From Runella sp. (lineage in GTDB: Bacteria; Bacteroidota; Bacteroidia; Cytophagales; Spirosomataceae), in contig JALQYJ010000111.1 in NCBI GenBank assembly GCA_023254175.1, positions 1 to 64,000 on the forward strand: a stretch of 64,000 nucleotides of DNA, in the 5' to 3' direction. Made by a program: the position numbers and the translations under genes. This document shows positions 34,577 through 43,830 of this stretch, piece after piece. The notes under the pieces are model-generated. The model was given only the letters and a program-made list of their open reading frames with translations. It did not search any database and was not told where the DNA came from. Positions within the stretch are counted from its first letter, which is position 1; every line of letters begins with the position of its first letter.

Positions 34577-35590
34577 TTGAAGAATTTAGCTGAACCACTC
34601 ATTTTAGTCACTGGGGCAAACGGCCTTTTGGGGAGTGCCATCGTAAACTATTTATTGGCAAACGGGCACCGTGTTCGTGGCTTACGCCGTAGTGGAAGCG
34701 ATATGAAGTTGCTACACAAGGTCGAGGCGAAGATAGAATGGGTTGAGGGAGATATCCTCGATGTGTTGGCGCTGGAAAAAGCGTTTGAAGGGGTAATGTA
34801 CGTAATTCATACGGCAGCTATTGTTTCTTTTATTCCAAAAGACCAAGAACAAATGTACCGAATCAACGTTCAGGGAACAGCCAATGTGGTCAATACAGCA
34901 CTGGGCTCTGGGGTTCGGAAAATGGCGTTTGTTAGTTCAGTGGCGGCGTTGGGGCGACCCGACCCCCGTATGCTTGATGCGTCGAGACCAACGGTGATTG
35001 ATGAAGACCAAAAATGGGAAGAATCTTCTCTGAATTCTTATTACGGAAAAAGTAAATACTTAGCAGAGCTAGAAGTTTGGCGGGGCGTTGCGGAAGGGCT
35101 TTCGGCCGTGGTAGTGAATCCAAGTATGGTGTTGGGAGAGGGGGATTGGACGCGGAGCAGTACACAACTCTTTAAGTATGTGTTTGACGAAAATAAATTT
35201 TACACGGAAGGGTTAATCAATTACGTAGATGTACTAGACGTGGCCGAAGCGACGGTAAAATTGTTATTGTCGGATGTGAAAAACGAGCGATTTGTACTAA
35301 GTGCGGGTAGTACTACCTACCGCGAGTTGTTTACCAAAATAGCGGAAGGGTTTGGAAAACGTCAACCTTCGAAGCTGGTATCACCTTTTTTGACAGAAAT
35401 CATCTGGCGGATAGAGGCACTTCGCTCATGGTTGACGGGGAGTAAGCCACTTATTACTAAAGAAACGGCTAAAACTTCCCGAACAAAACTTATTTATAAC
35501 GGAGCAAAAATCAGACAAACGCTGGACTTTACGTATAAGCCGCTGGACGAAACGATAGCGCGTGTTTGTAAAACGTTGAAGAAGGACTAA
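34577..35590 (+). CDS. NAD-dependent epimerase/dehydratase (extended SDR)
   Basis: A 337-aa extended short-chain dehydrogenase. Rossmann motif VTGANGLLGSAIVNYLL (about 11-27), acidic tail GDIL, FVSSVAALG with the catalytic Ser, and the active-site YYGKSK. The family acts on nucleotide sugars, steroids or flavonoid-like carbonyls; substrate cannot be assigned. The start must be TTG at 34577-34579 (or another non-ATG): an in-frame stop lies just upstream and the first in-frame ATG comes after the NAD-binding motif. Confidence 0.88.
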   Translation: MKNLAEPLILVTGANGLLGSAIVNYLLANGHRVRGLRRSGSDMKLLHKVEAKIEWVEGDILDVLALEKAFEGVMYVIHTAAIVSFIPKDQEQMYRINVQGTANVVNTALGSGVRKMAFVSSVAALGRPDPRMLDASRPTVIDEDQKWEESSLNSYYGKSKYLAELEVWRGVAEGLSAVVVNPSMVLGEGDWTRSSTQLFKYVFDENKFYTEGLINYVDVLDVAEATVKLLLSDVKNERFVLSAGSTTYRELFTKIAEGFGKRQPSKLVSPFLTEIIWRIEALRSWLTGSKPLITKETAKTSRTKLIYNGAKIRQTLDFTYKPLDETIARVCKTLKKD

Positions 35591-35614
35591 GCAATTGTGC
35601 AAAGTTAATTTCTA

Positions 35615-35695
35615 GTTCACGCAGAGTCGCAAAGACGCTAAGTTTTAAATAATCAATCTTATACCTTGTTTGCATCACTGCAACTTTGCGTGAAC
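35615..35695. repeat. Candidate dispersed element with CACGCAGAGTCGCAAAG motif and terminal inverted repeats
   Basis: gttcacgca (35615-35623) and tgcgtgaac (35687-35695) are perfect 9-base inverted ends around an 81-base AT-rich core. Next to the left end, cagagtcgcaaagacgctaa resembles a short repeat seen in many Bacteroidota intergenic regions (recollection, not a search). No coding potential. Confidence 0.5.
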
Positions 35696-35748
35696 ATTAC
35701 GTATTTTGGATGATACTTTAAGGCAGTTCTAGCCCTTTTGATGTGTAT

Positions 35749-37419
35749 TTACGCCATCAACTTCTTGTATTTAATCCGTTTTGGCGTTACATCCGTACCT
35801 AATCGTTTGCGGCGGTTTTCTTCGTAATCGGAGAAGTTGCCTTCAAACCAATACACCTGAGAATCACCTTCAAACGCTAAAATGTGCGTACAAAGACGGT
35901 CCAAAAACCAACGGTCGTGGGAGATAATCACGGCGCAACCTGCAAAGTTTTCGAGGGCTTCTTCCAAAGCACGGAGCGTGTTTACGTCCAAATCGTTGGT
36001 AGGCTCATCGAGTAGCAACACGTTGCCCCCTTCTTTGAGCATCATTGCCAAGTGAACACGGTTACGCTCTCCCCCCGATAAGTTGCCAATCTTCTTTTCT
36101 TGGTCGCTTCCTGTAAAGTTAAAACGGCTTACGTAGGCGCGTGCATTGCTTTGCTTGCCACCAAGTAAAACCCAGTCGTTTCCGTCCGAAATTTGTTGAT
36201 AAACGGTTTTGTTTGGGTCGAGTTGATTATGTTCTTGGTCGGCGTAAGCAATTTGCACTGTTTCTCCGATGGTAATTGATCCACTGTCAGGTTTTGCTTG
36301 TTCCGTAATGAGCTTGAAAAGCGTAGACTTACCCGCGCCGTTGGGTCCAATGATACCCACAATACCCGCTGGAGGAAGTGAAAAAGTCAGGTTTTCAAAC
36401 AAAAGCTTGTCGCCAAACGCTTTAGAAACACCCTCCATTTCGATGACTTTGTTCCCCAAACGAGGCCCTGAAGGAATGAAGAGCTCCAATTTCTCTTCTT
36501 TTTGCTTGATGTCTTCGTCCAAGAGTTTTTCGTAAGCACCCAAACGGGCTTTAGACTTCGCCTGACGCGCTTTGGGCGCCATGCGTACCCATTCTAATTC
36601 GCGTTGGAGGGTTTTCTGGCGTTTTGATTCTTGTTTTTCTTCTTTGGCCAAGCGGTTTTGTTTTTGCTCTAACCACGAAGAATAATTTCCTTTCCACGGA
36701 ATGCCTTCTCCGCGGTCAAGTTCCAAAATCCATCCTGCAACGTTGTCCAAGAAATAACGGTCGTGCGTTACCGCAATGACAGTACCTTCGTATTGGCGAA
36801 GGTGTTCTTCTAACCAGAGTACCGACTCAGCATCCAAGTGGTTGGTAGGTTCGTCTAAAAGCAGAACGTCAGGTTTTTTCAACAGGAGTCGGCACAAAGC
36901 CACGCGGCGTTTTTCGCCCCCTGAAAGATTGGCGATAAGCGCATCCGATGGTGGGCAACGAAGCGCGTCCATGGCCCGTTCGAGTTTGCTATCCAAATCC
37001 CAAGCGTCGAGAGCCTCAAGACGTTCCTGAACTTCCCCTTGCCGTTCCAATAATTTATCAAAATCGGCATCTGGGTCGCCGAAAGCTTCATTTATTTGGT
37101 CAAATTCTTTCAATAAATCGACCACTTCCTGCGTTCCTTCTTGGACAACCTCAAGTACCGTTTTGGTGGGGTCAAATTGGGGTTCTTGTTCAAGTAAGCC
37201 CACCGAATACCCTGGTGAAAAAACAACCTCGCCCGTGTACGCCTTGTCTATGCCTGCAATTATGCGTAAAAGTGTGGATTTTCCTGAGCCATTTAATCCT
37301 AAAACGCCTATTTTAGCACCATAGAAGAACGATAGATAAATGTTTTTGATAATTTGTCGGTTAGGAGGAATTACTTTACTTACCCCCGACATCGAGAAAA
37401 TAATAGTTTCGTTGCTCAT
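35749..37419 (-). CDS. ettA: Energy-dependent translational throttle protein EttA
   Basis: A 556-aa ABC-F protein with two ATPase cassettes and no membrane domain. Walker A motifs GLNGSGKST (41-49) and GPNGAGKST; signatures LSGGEKRRVALCRLLL and LSGGERNRVHLAMML; Walker B LLLDEPTNHLD and LLLDEPTNDLD. The P-site tRNA-interaction linker (RLAKEEKQESKRQKTLQREL) and arm (VQERLEALDAWDLDSKLERAM) fit EttA. It binds the ribosomal E site and tunes translation to ADP/ATP ratio. The ATG at 37417-37419 (MSNETIIF) is chosen over an upstream one. Confidence 0.94.
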   Translation of the reverse strand: MSNETIIFSMSGVSKVIPPNRQIIKNIYLSFFYGAKIGVLGLNGSGKSTLLRIIAGIDKAYTGEVVFSPGYSVGLLEQEPQFDPTKTVLEVVQEGTQEVVDLLKEFDQINEAFGDPDADFDKLLERQGEVQERLEALDAWDLDSKLERAMDALRCPPSDALIANLSGGEKRRVALCRLLLKKPDVLLLDEPTNHLDAESVLWLEEHLRQYEGTVIAVTHDRYFLDNVAGWILELDRGEGIPWKGNYSSWLEQKQNRLAKEEKQESKRQKTLQRELEWVRMAPKARQAKSKARLGAYEKLLDEDIKQKEEKLELFIPSGPRLGNKVIEMEGVSKAFGDKLLFENLTFSLPPAGIVGIIGPNGAGKSTLFKLITEQAKPDSGSITIGETVQIAYADQEHNQLDPNKTVYQQISDGNDWVLLGGKQSNARAYVSRFNFTGSDQEKKIGNLSGGERNRVHLAMMLKEGGNVLLLDEPTNDLDVNTLRALEEALENFAGCAVIISHDRWFLDRLCTHILAFEGDSQVYWFEGNFSDYEENRRKRLGTDVTPKRIKYKKLMA

Positions 37420-37499
37420 TTTTCGTTTAATTTGTGGTGGCAAATATCGTAAATTGCCCACCAAAACCTTCAAAAGCAGATAAATAAAGTAGACCAGTG

Positions 37500-38774
37500 A
37501 TGGAAAATGCCACCTTAATGGACGAATACGGCTATGTCTCAGACGGCAAGGTATTCTTAAAAGGGTATTTAGGGAACCCAGACCGCCAAATTGGCGAAGT
37601 GAAACGTACCGAACAAGAAGCCATTGATTATTTTAAAAATCGTTTCAATATTGCTTCGAGCAAGGTAGAACAATTAGAAAATGATGTGGAAGAGGCCCAA
37701 AATAAAGGGTCTTATCTGACAAAATTAGTGCAGTTGCGGAAAAAACTGCTCAGTTTTGATGGGCTCGGTGATTTTGTCCCGCTCTTAGAACGGCTCGACA
37801 AATTGGAAATAGTGCTTGAAGACTTGATTAAAGTCAACCAAGAAAAAAACTTAGAAATCAAGCGTGCTTTGTTGGAGGAAACCCGTGCTGTGCAAGTTGA
37901 AAATGAGGACTGGCAAGTGGCTACGGATAAACTACAAGAAATCAAATCGAAATGGATTCGTACAGGGCCTGTTGATAAAGAATATCAAGAGGAAGTGGAA
38001 GGAATGTTTCAGATTTTGTTAGATACTTTCTTTCAACAGCGTCGCGATTATTTCTCTGAATTGAATCGAGTCATTGCTGACCGTATTGAGCGTTATACTG
38101 AGCTTATCGCGAAGTCAGACTCTCTGATGCGTATGTATGACCTCGATGAGGCAAGCCGTATCTTGCGTCAAGTACGTGCTGAATGGAAAGATGTAGGTGA
38201 AATTCCAGTGAAGCGCTCGGCTAAATTGTACAAACAGTTCAAGCGCTCCAACCAACGGATTATGGACAAAATTAACCGTATCCGTGGAATTGTGACGCAG
38301 CCGCAAGAACACCCAATGGTGACTAAGCAACGTGAAATGTGCCGTGAAGCGGAACAACTTGCTCGTTCAAGCGATATTATTCAGGCATCTGAACGTGCAA
38401 AAACGTTGTTGAATCAATGGAAAGAAATTCGCCTTCCACCCAGAGTGGGAGATAAAAATATTGCTGAGCGTTTTCGTTCAGCTTGCGATAAAATATTTGA
38501 GTTAAGCTATTTGGCACGGGTGATTACGCGCAAGTATCCTGCGTTTGAAATTCGGACGGCTCAAGACCAACTCAATATTAAAATTCGTGAGATGGAATGG
38601 CTTATCAAACGCGAAAAAGCAGATTTGGATGTGACGATTGCCAACGCCCAAAATATGCCACCAGATCCAGAAGCGGAACGTCAAGTGATGGGGAAAATCA
38701 ATATTCAACGCCGCAAAATCACGATGAAAGAAAAAATCTTGGAAGAGTTTAAAATAGCATTAACTCGTCTCTAA
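37500..38774 (+). CDS. DUF349-repeat protein
   Basis: A 424-aa, highly charged, helical protein. At least three DUF349 units are visible, each with the pattern 'W..i..vp.k....l...Fk': EIKSKWIRTGPVDKEYQEEV, VRAEWKDVGEIPVKRSAKLY and LLNQWKEIRLPPRVGDKNIA. The first 60 residues (VFLKGYLGNPDRQIGEVKRT) are a conserved leader. Function is unknown; a nucleic-acid or ribosome-associated role has been suggested for the family. Divergent from ettA with 80 bases between starts. An in-frame GTG precedes the ATG at 37500. Confidence 0.88.
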   Translation: MENATLMDEYGYVSDGKVFLKGYLGNPDRQIGEVKRTEQEAIDYFKNRFNIASSKVEQLENDVEEAQNKGSYLTKLVQLRKKLLSFDGLGDFVPLLERLDKLEIVLEDLIKVNQEKNLEIKRALLEETRAVQVENEDWQVATDKLQEIKSKWIRTGPVDKEYQEEVEGMFQILLDTFFQQRRDYFSELNRVIADRIERYTELIAKSDSLMRMYDLDEASRILRQVRAEWKDVGEIPVKRSAKLYKQFKRSNQRIMDKINRIRGIVTQPQEHPMVTKQREMCREAEQLARSSDIIQASERAKTLLNQWKEIRLPPRVGDKNIAERFRSACDKIFELSYLARVITRKYPAFEIRTAQDQLNIKIREMEWLIKREKADLDVTIANAQNMPPDPEAERQVMGKINIQRRKITMKEKILEEFKIALTRL

Positions 38775-38786
38775 TTTTTTTATCCT

Positions 38787-38827
38787 ATCAAAAAAGCCCG
38801 CTAGCATCGCTAGTGGGCTTTTTTGAT
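38787..38827. terminator. Bidirectional terminator
   Basis: atcaaaaaagcccgctagc (38787-38805) pairs with gctagtgggcttttttgat (38809-38827) with one G-T wobble and a 3-base loop. It closes the DUF349 gene and, on the other strand, the lipoprotein hydrolase. Confidence 0.93.
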
Positions 38828-38845
38828 TATAAATATTGAAATTTC

Positions 38846-40036
38846 TTACTGTATCGAAGAGAAGAACTGATACGTACCTAACAGAAAATCCTGAATTGCT
38901 GTTGTGTGATTTTTACCTTTGAGGGTAATCAATTCCACGTTGGCCGCACCCCGTGCTTTCATGGCGTTGAGGGCGTTTTGCGAGTTGAAATAAAAGACCA
39001 AGTCGTCGGCGTCGCCGTGGTATAAGCGAGTGGGCGTTTTGGGTTTCCAATCATACACATCATTATCTTTTACGGCGTTTAAGAAGGCAGTGTCGGTACC
39101 GTCTGTAAGCCCTTTGACAAACGCATCCGTGAAAATTGTATTGAAACTTACGTTAATAGTTGCGTTGTCTTTTGACGTTTGAATTTGTCCTGCCCAGGGG
39201 TCTTTAAAGTACTGGGTCATTGGACGATTGAGTCCATAGATACGGTCGTAAGTGAGCAGGGTCCACAAATAAAGCTGATTATAACTTGCTACACCCGTTG
39301 TTTTGTTAGTGGTGAGGTATTTCATAAATGCAGTTTTGTCATAGGCACCTGCTCCACAACTTGATGCTTTTAAATTAAATTCGGCGCTGGCTTCTTCCTC
39401 GATTTTTTTCTGGAGGGCCATGGTGGCATAGCCTCCTGCCGAATAGCCTGTAATGTAAAGGCGTTCGTCCCACTGAATTTTTTCTTGGTTGATAAACTCT
39501 TTGGCAGCACGTATCATGTCTAAGCACGAAGAGGCCAAACTAGCGCGGTGTTCGTATGGATGAGGTACTTTGTTGGAAGCACCATAGCCAATATAATCGG
39601 GGTAGGTGATAATGTACCCCAACGACGCAAAAAGAGAGCCTGCTAAGTTGGCTTCAGAACTTGTTGCAAAGTAGGAAGGCGCCTCTTGGTCTGTTCGAAT
39701 GGTGCCGTGTTGGATACTAATCAGTGCCGAAGCTGCCGTTTTGGTGGGGTAAATAAATGCCCCAGAAGCCTGGATTTCGGTGCCGTCCGTGTTTTTAGTT
39801 TTGTAAACCAATTTGTACACTTTGATTCCATATTGGAGAAAAGGGGCAATTTGGGCAAAGGAAGGGTCGCCTGCTGCAATTCTTTGCACTAACTGTTCTT
39901 TGGTAAATTCTCCTACGAGCGTACTACTTACTAGGTATTGTAGGCTTGGAGTGGGGTCGGTGCTTTTGTTACAACTACTGACGATGAAAATCAGGGTAAC
40001 CAACCACAAGTAAAATGAGTATCTGAGGTGTTTCAT
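38846..40036 (-). CDS. Lipoprotein alpha/beta hydrolase (secretory lipase-like)
   Basis: A 396-aa lipoprotein: MKHLRYSFYLWLVTLIFIVSSC with lipidated Cys22. Alpha/beta hydrolase core with nucleophile elbow GYSAGGYAT (Ser199), a possible acid residue in HGDADDLVFYF and His in GKNHTTAI. The pattern PDYIGYGASN and the serine elbow resemble secretory lipases and S9-like esterases. Likely anchored in the outer membrane or at the cell surface. The ATG at 40034-40036 opens the signal; a longer frame overlaps the neighbouring gene. Confidence 0.85.
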   Translation of the reverse strand: MKHLRYSFYLWLVTLIFIVSSCNKSTDPTPSLQYLVSSTLVGEFTKEQLVQRIAAGDPSFAQIAPFLQYGIKVYKLVYKTKNTDGTEIQASGAFIYPTKTAASALISIQHGTIRTDQEAPSYFATSSEANLAGSLFASLGYIITYPDYIGYGASNKVPHPYEHRASLASSCLDMIRAAKEFINQEKIQWDERLYITGYSAGGYATMALQKKIEEEASAEFNLKASSCGAGAYDKTAFMKYLTTNKTTGVASYNQLYLWTLLTYDRIYGLNRPMTQYFKDPWAGQIQTSKDNATINVSFNTIFTDAFVKGLTDGTDTAFLNAVKDNDVYDWKPKTPTRLYHGDADDLVFYFNSQNALNAMKARGAANVELITLKGKNHTTAIQDFLLGTYQFFSSIQ

Positions 40037-40115
40037 AAAAAAGAAAAAACGCGCTTGTGTTCTTGTTCTAAACGTACAAAAATAAGGAAAGTTGCCCGCC
40101 AAAGGCGAAAAGCCT

Positions 40116-41546
40116 TTACAATTTGTCAATGTTTAGCAAAAACACTTGTTTGTTCTCTTTTCCTGATTCAGGTTTTTTAAGCCCTCGATTGAATGCAATC
40201 TTTTTACCATCGTGCGACCACACAAGATTAGAAGGGGAGGGGCTGGTAGGTGGTGTCAAAATACGTATTCGTTTGTCGAACGTTTCACTCCCGATTTTTA
40301 CCAAAACAATACTTCCATTCCAAACATAACATAGATGCTCACCGTCGGGATGCCACCGAAAATACCCTTCCACATTCGAAGAGTGAAAGGTGACTTGTGC
40401 GGGCGTACCCCCAAGCGGCGATAAAGTATAGAGCTGTTGAATACCGTTGGTATCTTTAGCCAAAAGTGCCAAAAATTTCCCGTCTCCAGATGAACGAACT
40501 ATCCCCGTACAACCAGGAAAAGCAGCGTCGGCGGTGTGAGTGAGTCGGCGTTGAGAGGTTCCTTTGGGGGGCATTGGCATTGTGGTATCGGTGCCTTCGA
40601 GTGGCCCCCATTCACCTGGTTGAGTAATATCATTGGGAATGTCTACAACGAAAACCTCATCGACGTCATTGCCTTTTTTATCTTTTACTTTACCCAAAAA
40701 TGCACGGGCAATTTGGCGACTTCCATCGGGTTTTATGTATCCGTTTAGGCCTATCCAACTGTCGCTCGCGGCGTGACTAATTTCGTCCGAACCAGCTTTT
40801 GGGTTTGGCGTAACCCGAACTACCACTGCACTAAACCATTCCCCCGAAACATTGTTCCCACTTGCATCAGTGCCTACTTTTACGGGGCCAATTTGTTTCG
40901 AAACTCCGATGGTCCGAAGGTTGTGTTTTTGCTGGGTTTTATCTTCAAGTGCTTTTAAAATGGCGTCGTTGTAAGTGTAACCAATCCATTGGCCGTTGCC
41001 GCTCCATTCGTGGCGGTGGGTGCCTCCGCGAAGTGCGCCTGCCGTAAAAGGAGGTGTTTCATCACGTGCGTCCATAAAAATGGGCTTATTGGGAGCTTCG
41101 TCTTTAATAATCACGCCTGTTCGGCGCCATTGCTGATAGGGATTTTCAGCCGTGACATTCATCAAACCATGAATAAAAACAACCGATGGTTCGGTGTGGG
41201 CGTAGCTTACAGCCCCGGCGCCTGGCCCCCATGCCGAATTAGTAGGTAAAGCGTATAGCACTTTTTTCTCTCTTGTTTGAATATTCACTTTTTCAATTTT
41301 GGCCGAAGCCGCAATGCCCCCTTCATCGGTGCGAGTGTCATATACCAACCATTGGTCGTCGGGAGAGAAATTGTCATTGTTGTCTAAGTCGTGGTGGTAC
41401 GAAAGGTCGTTGGTCAATTGAGATTCTTTTGCGTATTGTGTAGAGTTACAAGAGGTCATCGTAAGGTTGGTGAGTAGTACTAGCATTGCACCAAGAGGAT
41501 GCCACTTGGTACAACGGTTAGCAAAAAATGCGTGAAAGGTATTCAT
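40116..41546 (-). CDS. Lipoprotein of the DUF3748 (YidR-like) family
   Basis: A 476-aa protein predicted to fold as a TolB-type beta-propeller. N-terminal signal with lipobox near Cys33 (LTMTSCNST). Repeated 'SPDDQWLVYDT', 'SGNGQWIGYTYND', 'SGDGKFLALLAKD' and 'HDGKKIAFNRG' blades. DUF3748 proteins, including E. coli YidR, have no assigned function. It lies 79 bases before the hydrolase and 29 bases after the first propeller-toroid paralogue on the same strand. Confidence 0.8.
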   Translation of the reverse strand: MNTFHAFFANRCTKWHPLGAMLVLLTNLTMTSCNSTQYAKESQLTNDLSYHHDLDNNDNFSPDDQWLVYDTRTDEGGIAASAKIEKVNIQTREKKVLYALPTNSAWGPGAGAVSYAHTEPSVVFIHGLMNVTAENPYQQWRRTGVIIKDEAPNKPIFMDARDETPPFTAGALRGGTHRHEWSGNGQWIGYTYNDAILKALEDKTQQKHNLRTIGVSKQIGPVKVGTDASGNNVSGEWFSAVVVRVTPNPKAGSDEISHAASDSWIGLNGYIKPDGSRQIARAFLGKVKDKKGNDVDEVFVVDIPNDITQPGEWGPLEGTDTTMPMPPKGTSQRRLTHTADAAFPGCTGIVRSSGDGKFLALLAKDTNGIQQLYTLSPLGGTPAQVTFHSSNVEGYFRWHPDGEHLCYVWNGSIVLVKIGSETFDKRIRILTPPTSPSPSNLVWSHDGKKIAFNRGLKKPESGKENKQVFLLNIDKL

Positions 41547-41575
41547 ACAAAATTGTTGATATAAAAAGCCAAGAG

Positions 41576-43804
41576 CTAACGGCTAGGAGCGCTAATGATT
41601 CCTAAGTAGCGTCCCATCCAGTATGGTAATAGAAAGGAATCGCCAGCACTTAACTCACTTTGCCCGTTTGAAAGTCGGTCGAGCTTAAACAAATTGCGGT
41701 TGTGTTTTAATTCGGGGCGTTCGTCGGGGGGAAGCACTTGCGTGATGGTTTGGACGCGAAAATTGGGAGAAACGGGCACGATGTCCTTGCGGTGGCTATT
41801 GATAACTTGCCATTCAATCATGTCTAACGGAAATTCTTTTAAGTACCAAATGGTTTCTTTTTGGTCAAATTGCTGGGCTCCCGTCATGGCATAACACAAG
41901 TTCCACAACCCATTTTTTTCGGGACGTTCAAACTCCCAATGCTCTTTAATAGTGTGAAAGTATTGTTTTTTTAGCTCAGGGGTAAACGCGTAGGGGTACA
42001 AGCACCAGTAAGCCAAAAAGTACATTTCGTCGTCGGAGTGGTTCCATTCTTCGGAGAGTTCGGCAGCAAGTTTACCTTGGTTCTCCTCCACGCGACCAAT
42101 TTCGGCCATCGGGCGCATCAGGTTTTCCAAATAGCCATGTTTTTGCATAAGCTCGTACGCTTTTTGCCTGTAAATCTCTTTTTTTGTGAAATGATAGGCC
42201 GTTTGCAAAAAACCAATGATGTTGGAAGAATAAAGTTTTCTGTCACCGACGGTTTTAGAAAACCCGTTGACATAGACAGGGTTCCATTTGCCCCAAAGTG
42301 TGGGTTTTCCGTCAAAATCTATCAAATACCAGTCGTTTTCGATGATATTGGTCATCAAGTCGTCCATCAAATGAATGGCTTTTTGTTTCACTTCACCGTT
42401 TAGGTTTTGTGCCAAAAGGGTTAGTGCAAACATCTGTCCCACAGTTTGATCGCTGCTCGTCGTCCCGCGCCAATCCCACACACTATCTTTGGCCTGTACC
42501 CAACCATTGGTCATGCCTCCGTCCCACGGGGTTGCTTTGAATTTGTGATGTCCGTGCCGTTCAAAACCACGGGCAAAATACCCCTTCATATTGGTTATGC
42601 TAAAAAGTCGTTGCATAGCTTCAAACGACTCAAGGCAGTTTTGGAGGGCTTTAGGGTCACCCGTTACTTTATACCGAAACAATTGACTCACTAGGTACAT
42701 CGACGTCCAGAGGTTGTCGCTATCGCGTTGACCCATTTCAAAGGTAGATAAATCTCCGTTTTTGAGGGTAGAAACATCGCAGTTGAAACCATAGCGAATG
42801 TGGCGTTGGCGCACTTGTTCTTCATAAACCATGGCTTTATCGTGCAGGGTTATGGGGTCAAAATGCAATTCGCCAAGCCCTCGGTCAGTGAGTATATGAA
42901 CTGTTTTGTTGGGTCCTGACACGATTTGAAGAATACGATTGCTGGGAATCCAACGTTCACCAAAATAATAATTGAAACCTCCTTCGGCGCGGCGCATAAA
43001 AGCTCCTTGAGGCGACCCCATCCACAAATTTCCATTGATGTAGGCAATGGCCGTAAGCTTTTGACATGGGAGCTTGTCTTGAAGTGGACTGGCTTTGAAT
43101 TTGGCGGTAGAAAGCGAAAAATACCCTTGTGCTGTCCCGACAAAAAGCGAGTCTTTTGCAAGTGCAAAACACGTCATGTTTTTGGCCTGAAATATAGAAG
43201 TTAATTCCTTCGTGGCTAACGAATATGCCAAAATACGCTGAGGCAATAATAACAAATAACGATTTCGGGGGGCATCGAAAATCAGGTCAAGTAGGGCTTC
43301 ATCGATTGTTTCTTCGTCCGTGATTGTGTTGTTTTCAATGCGTTTTATCTGTTGATTATCCGCCACCAAAAAAGTAAAATCAGTGGATGAGGCCACTCGT
43401 TGTGCCGACGACAATTGGTGGAGTCCATAGACCTTCCCTGCCCAAGCGTTGCTAAATACCGCACGGTTGTCTAAAAAGACCAATTGCCCTTGATGCAGTG
43501 TTATATCGGCTATTTTTCGTGAAACTATCGGAATGTACGAGCGGTCGGGACGAAGTTGGCCTGGGTATTGAAACTTACCCCCATAGGGTAAAAATACGCC
43601 CGCTGAAGTTAAAATCCGAACACGTCCGTCGTTGTCAGTAAGTACTTTTCTAAGTTGAATTGAACTATCTTGTAAATAGTACTTGACGCTGTAATCCTGT
43701 GCATAAGGCCGGTCAATATAGGCATTGGGTCGTAATTTTTGGGAAAATATACTCAAGCCATTACCCAATGTTAAGAGTAAAAAATAGGCAATGAATGAAC
43801 GCAT
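41576..43804 (-). CDS. Secreted propeller plus helical-toroid protein, paralogue A (unknown function)
   Basis: A 742-aa exported protein; signal MRSFIAYFLLLTLGNGLSIFS. Residues about 30-320 are beta-rich with propeller-like blades (VRILTSAGVFLPYGGKFQYPG, FVGTAQGYFSLS, LWMGSPQGAFM). Residues about 335-720 are helical and resemble an alpha/alpha-toroid: GDLSTFEMGQRDSDNLWTSM, DWRGTTSSDQTVGQMFAL, DGKPTLWGKWNPVYVNGF and WNHSDDEMYFLAYW. The Trp/Asp/Glu-rich loops suggest carbohydrate binding or catalysis, but I do not recognise a named family. It is clearly homologous along its whole length to the gene 26 bases upstream. Start taken at the ATG 43802-43804; a GTG two codons earlier is possible. Confidence 0.85.
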   Translation of the reverse strand: MRSFIAYFLLLTLGNGLSIFSQKLRPNAYIDRPYAQDYSVKYYLQDSSIQLRKVLTDNDGRVRILTSAGVFLPYGGKFQYPGQLRPDRSYIPIVSRKIADITLHQGQLVFLDNRAVFSNAWAGKVYGLHQLSSAQRVASSTDFTFLVADNQQIKRIENNTITDEETIDEALLDLIFDAPRNRYLLLLPQRILAYSLATKELTSIFQAKNMTCFALAKDSLFVGTAQGYFSLSTAKFKASPLQDKLPCQKLTAIAYINGNLWMGSPQGAFMRRAEGGFNYYFGERWIPSNRILQIVSGPNKTVHILTDRGLGELHFDPITLHDKAMVYEEQVRQRHIRYGFNCDVSTLKNGDLSTFEMGQRDSDNLWTSMYLVSQLFRYKVTGDPKALQNCLESFEAMQRLFSITNMKGYFARGFERHGHHKFKATPWDGGMTNGWVQAKDSVWDWRGTTSSDQTVGQMFALTLLAQNLNGEVKQKAIHLMDDLMTNIIENDWYLIDFDGKPTLWGKWNPVYVNGFSKTVGDRKLYSSNIIGFLQTAYHFTKKEIYRQKAYELMQKHGYLENLMRPMAEIGRVEENQGKLAAELSEEWNHSDDEMYFLAYWCLYPYAFTPELKKQYFHTIKEHWEFERPEKNGLWNLCYAMTGAQQFDQKETIWYLKEFPLDMIEWQVINSHRKDIVPVSPNFRVQTITQVLPPDERPELKHNRNLFKLDRLSNGQSELSAGDSFLLPYWMGRYLGIISAPSR

Positions 43805-43830
43805 AGTCACATTGAAAAATAGGTGGGTGT

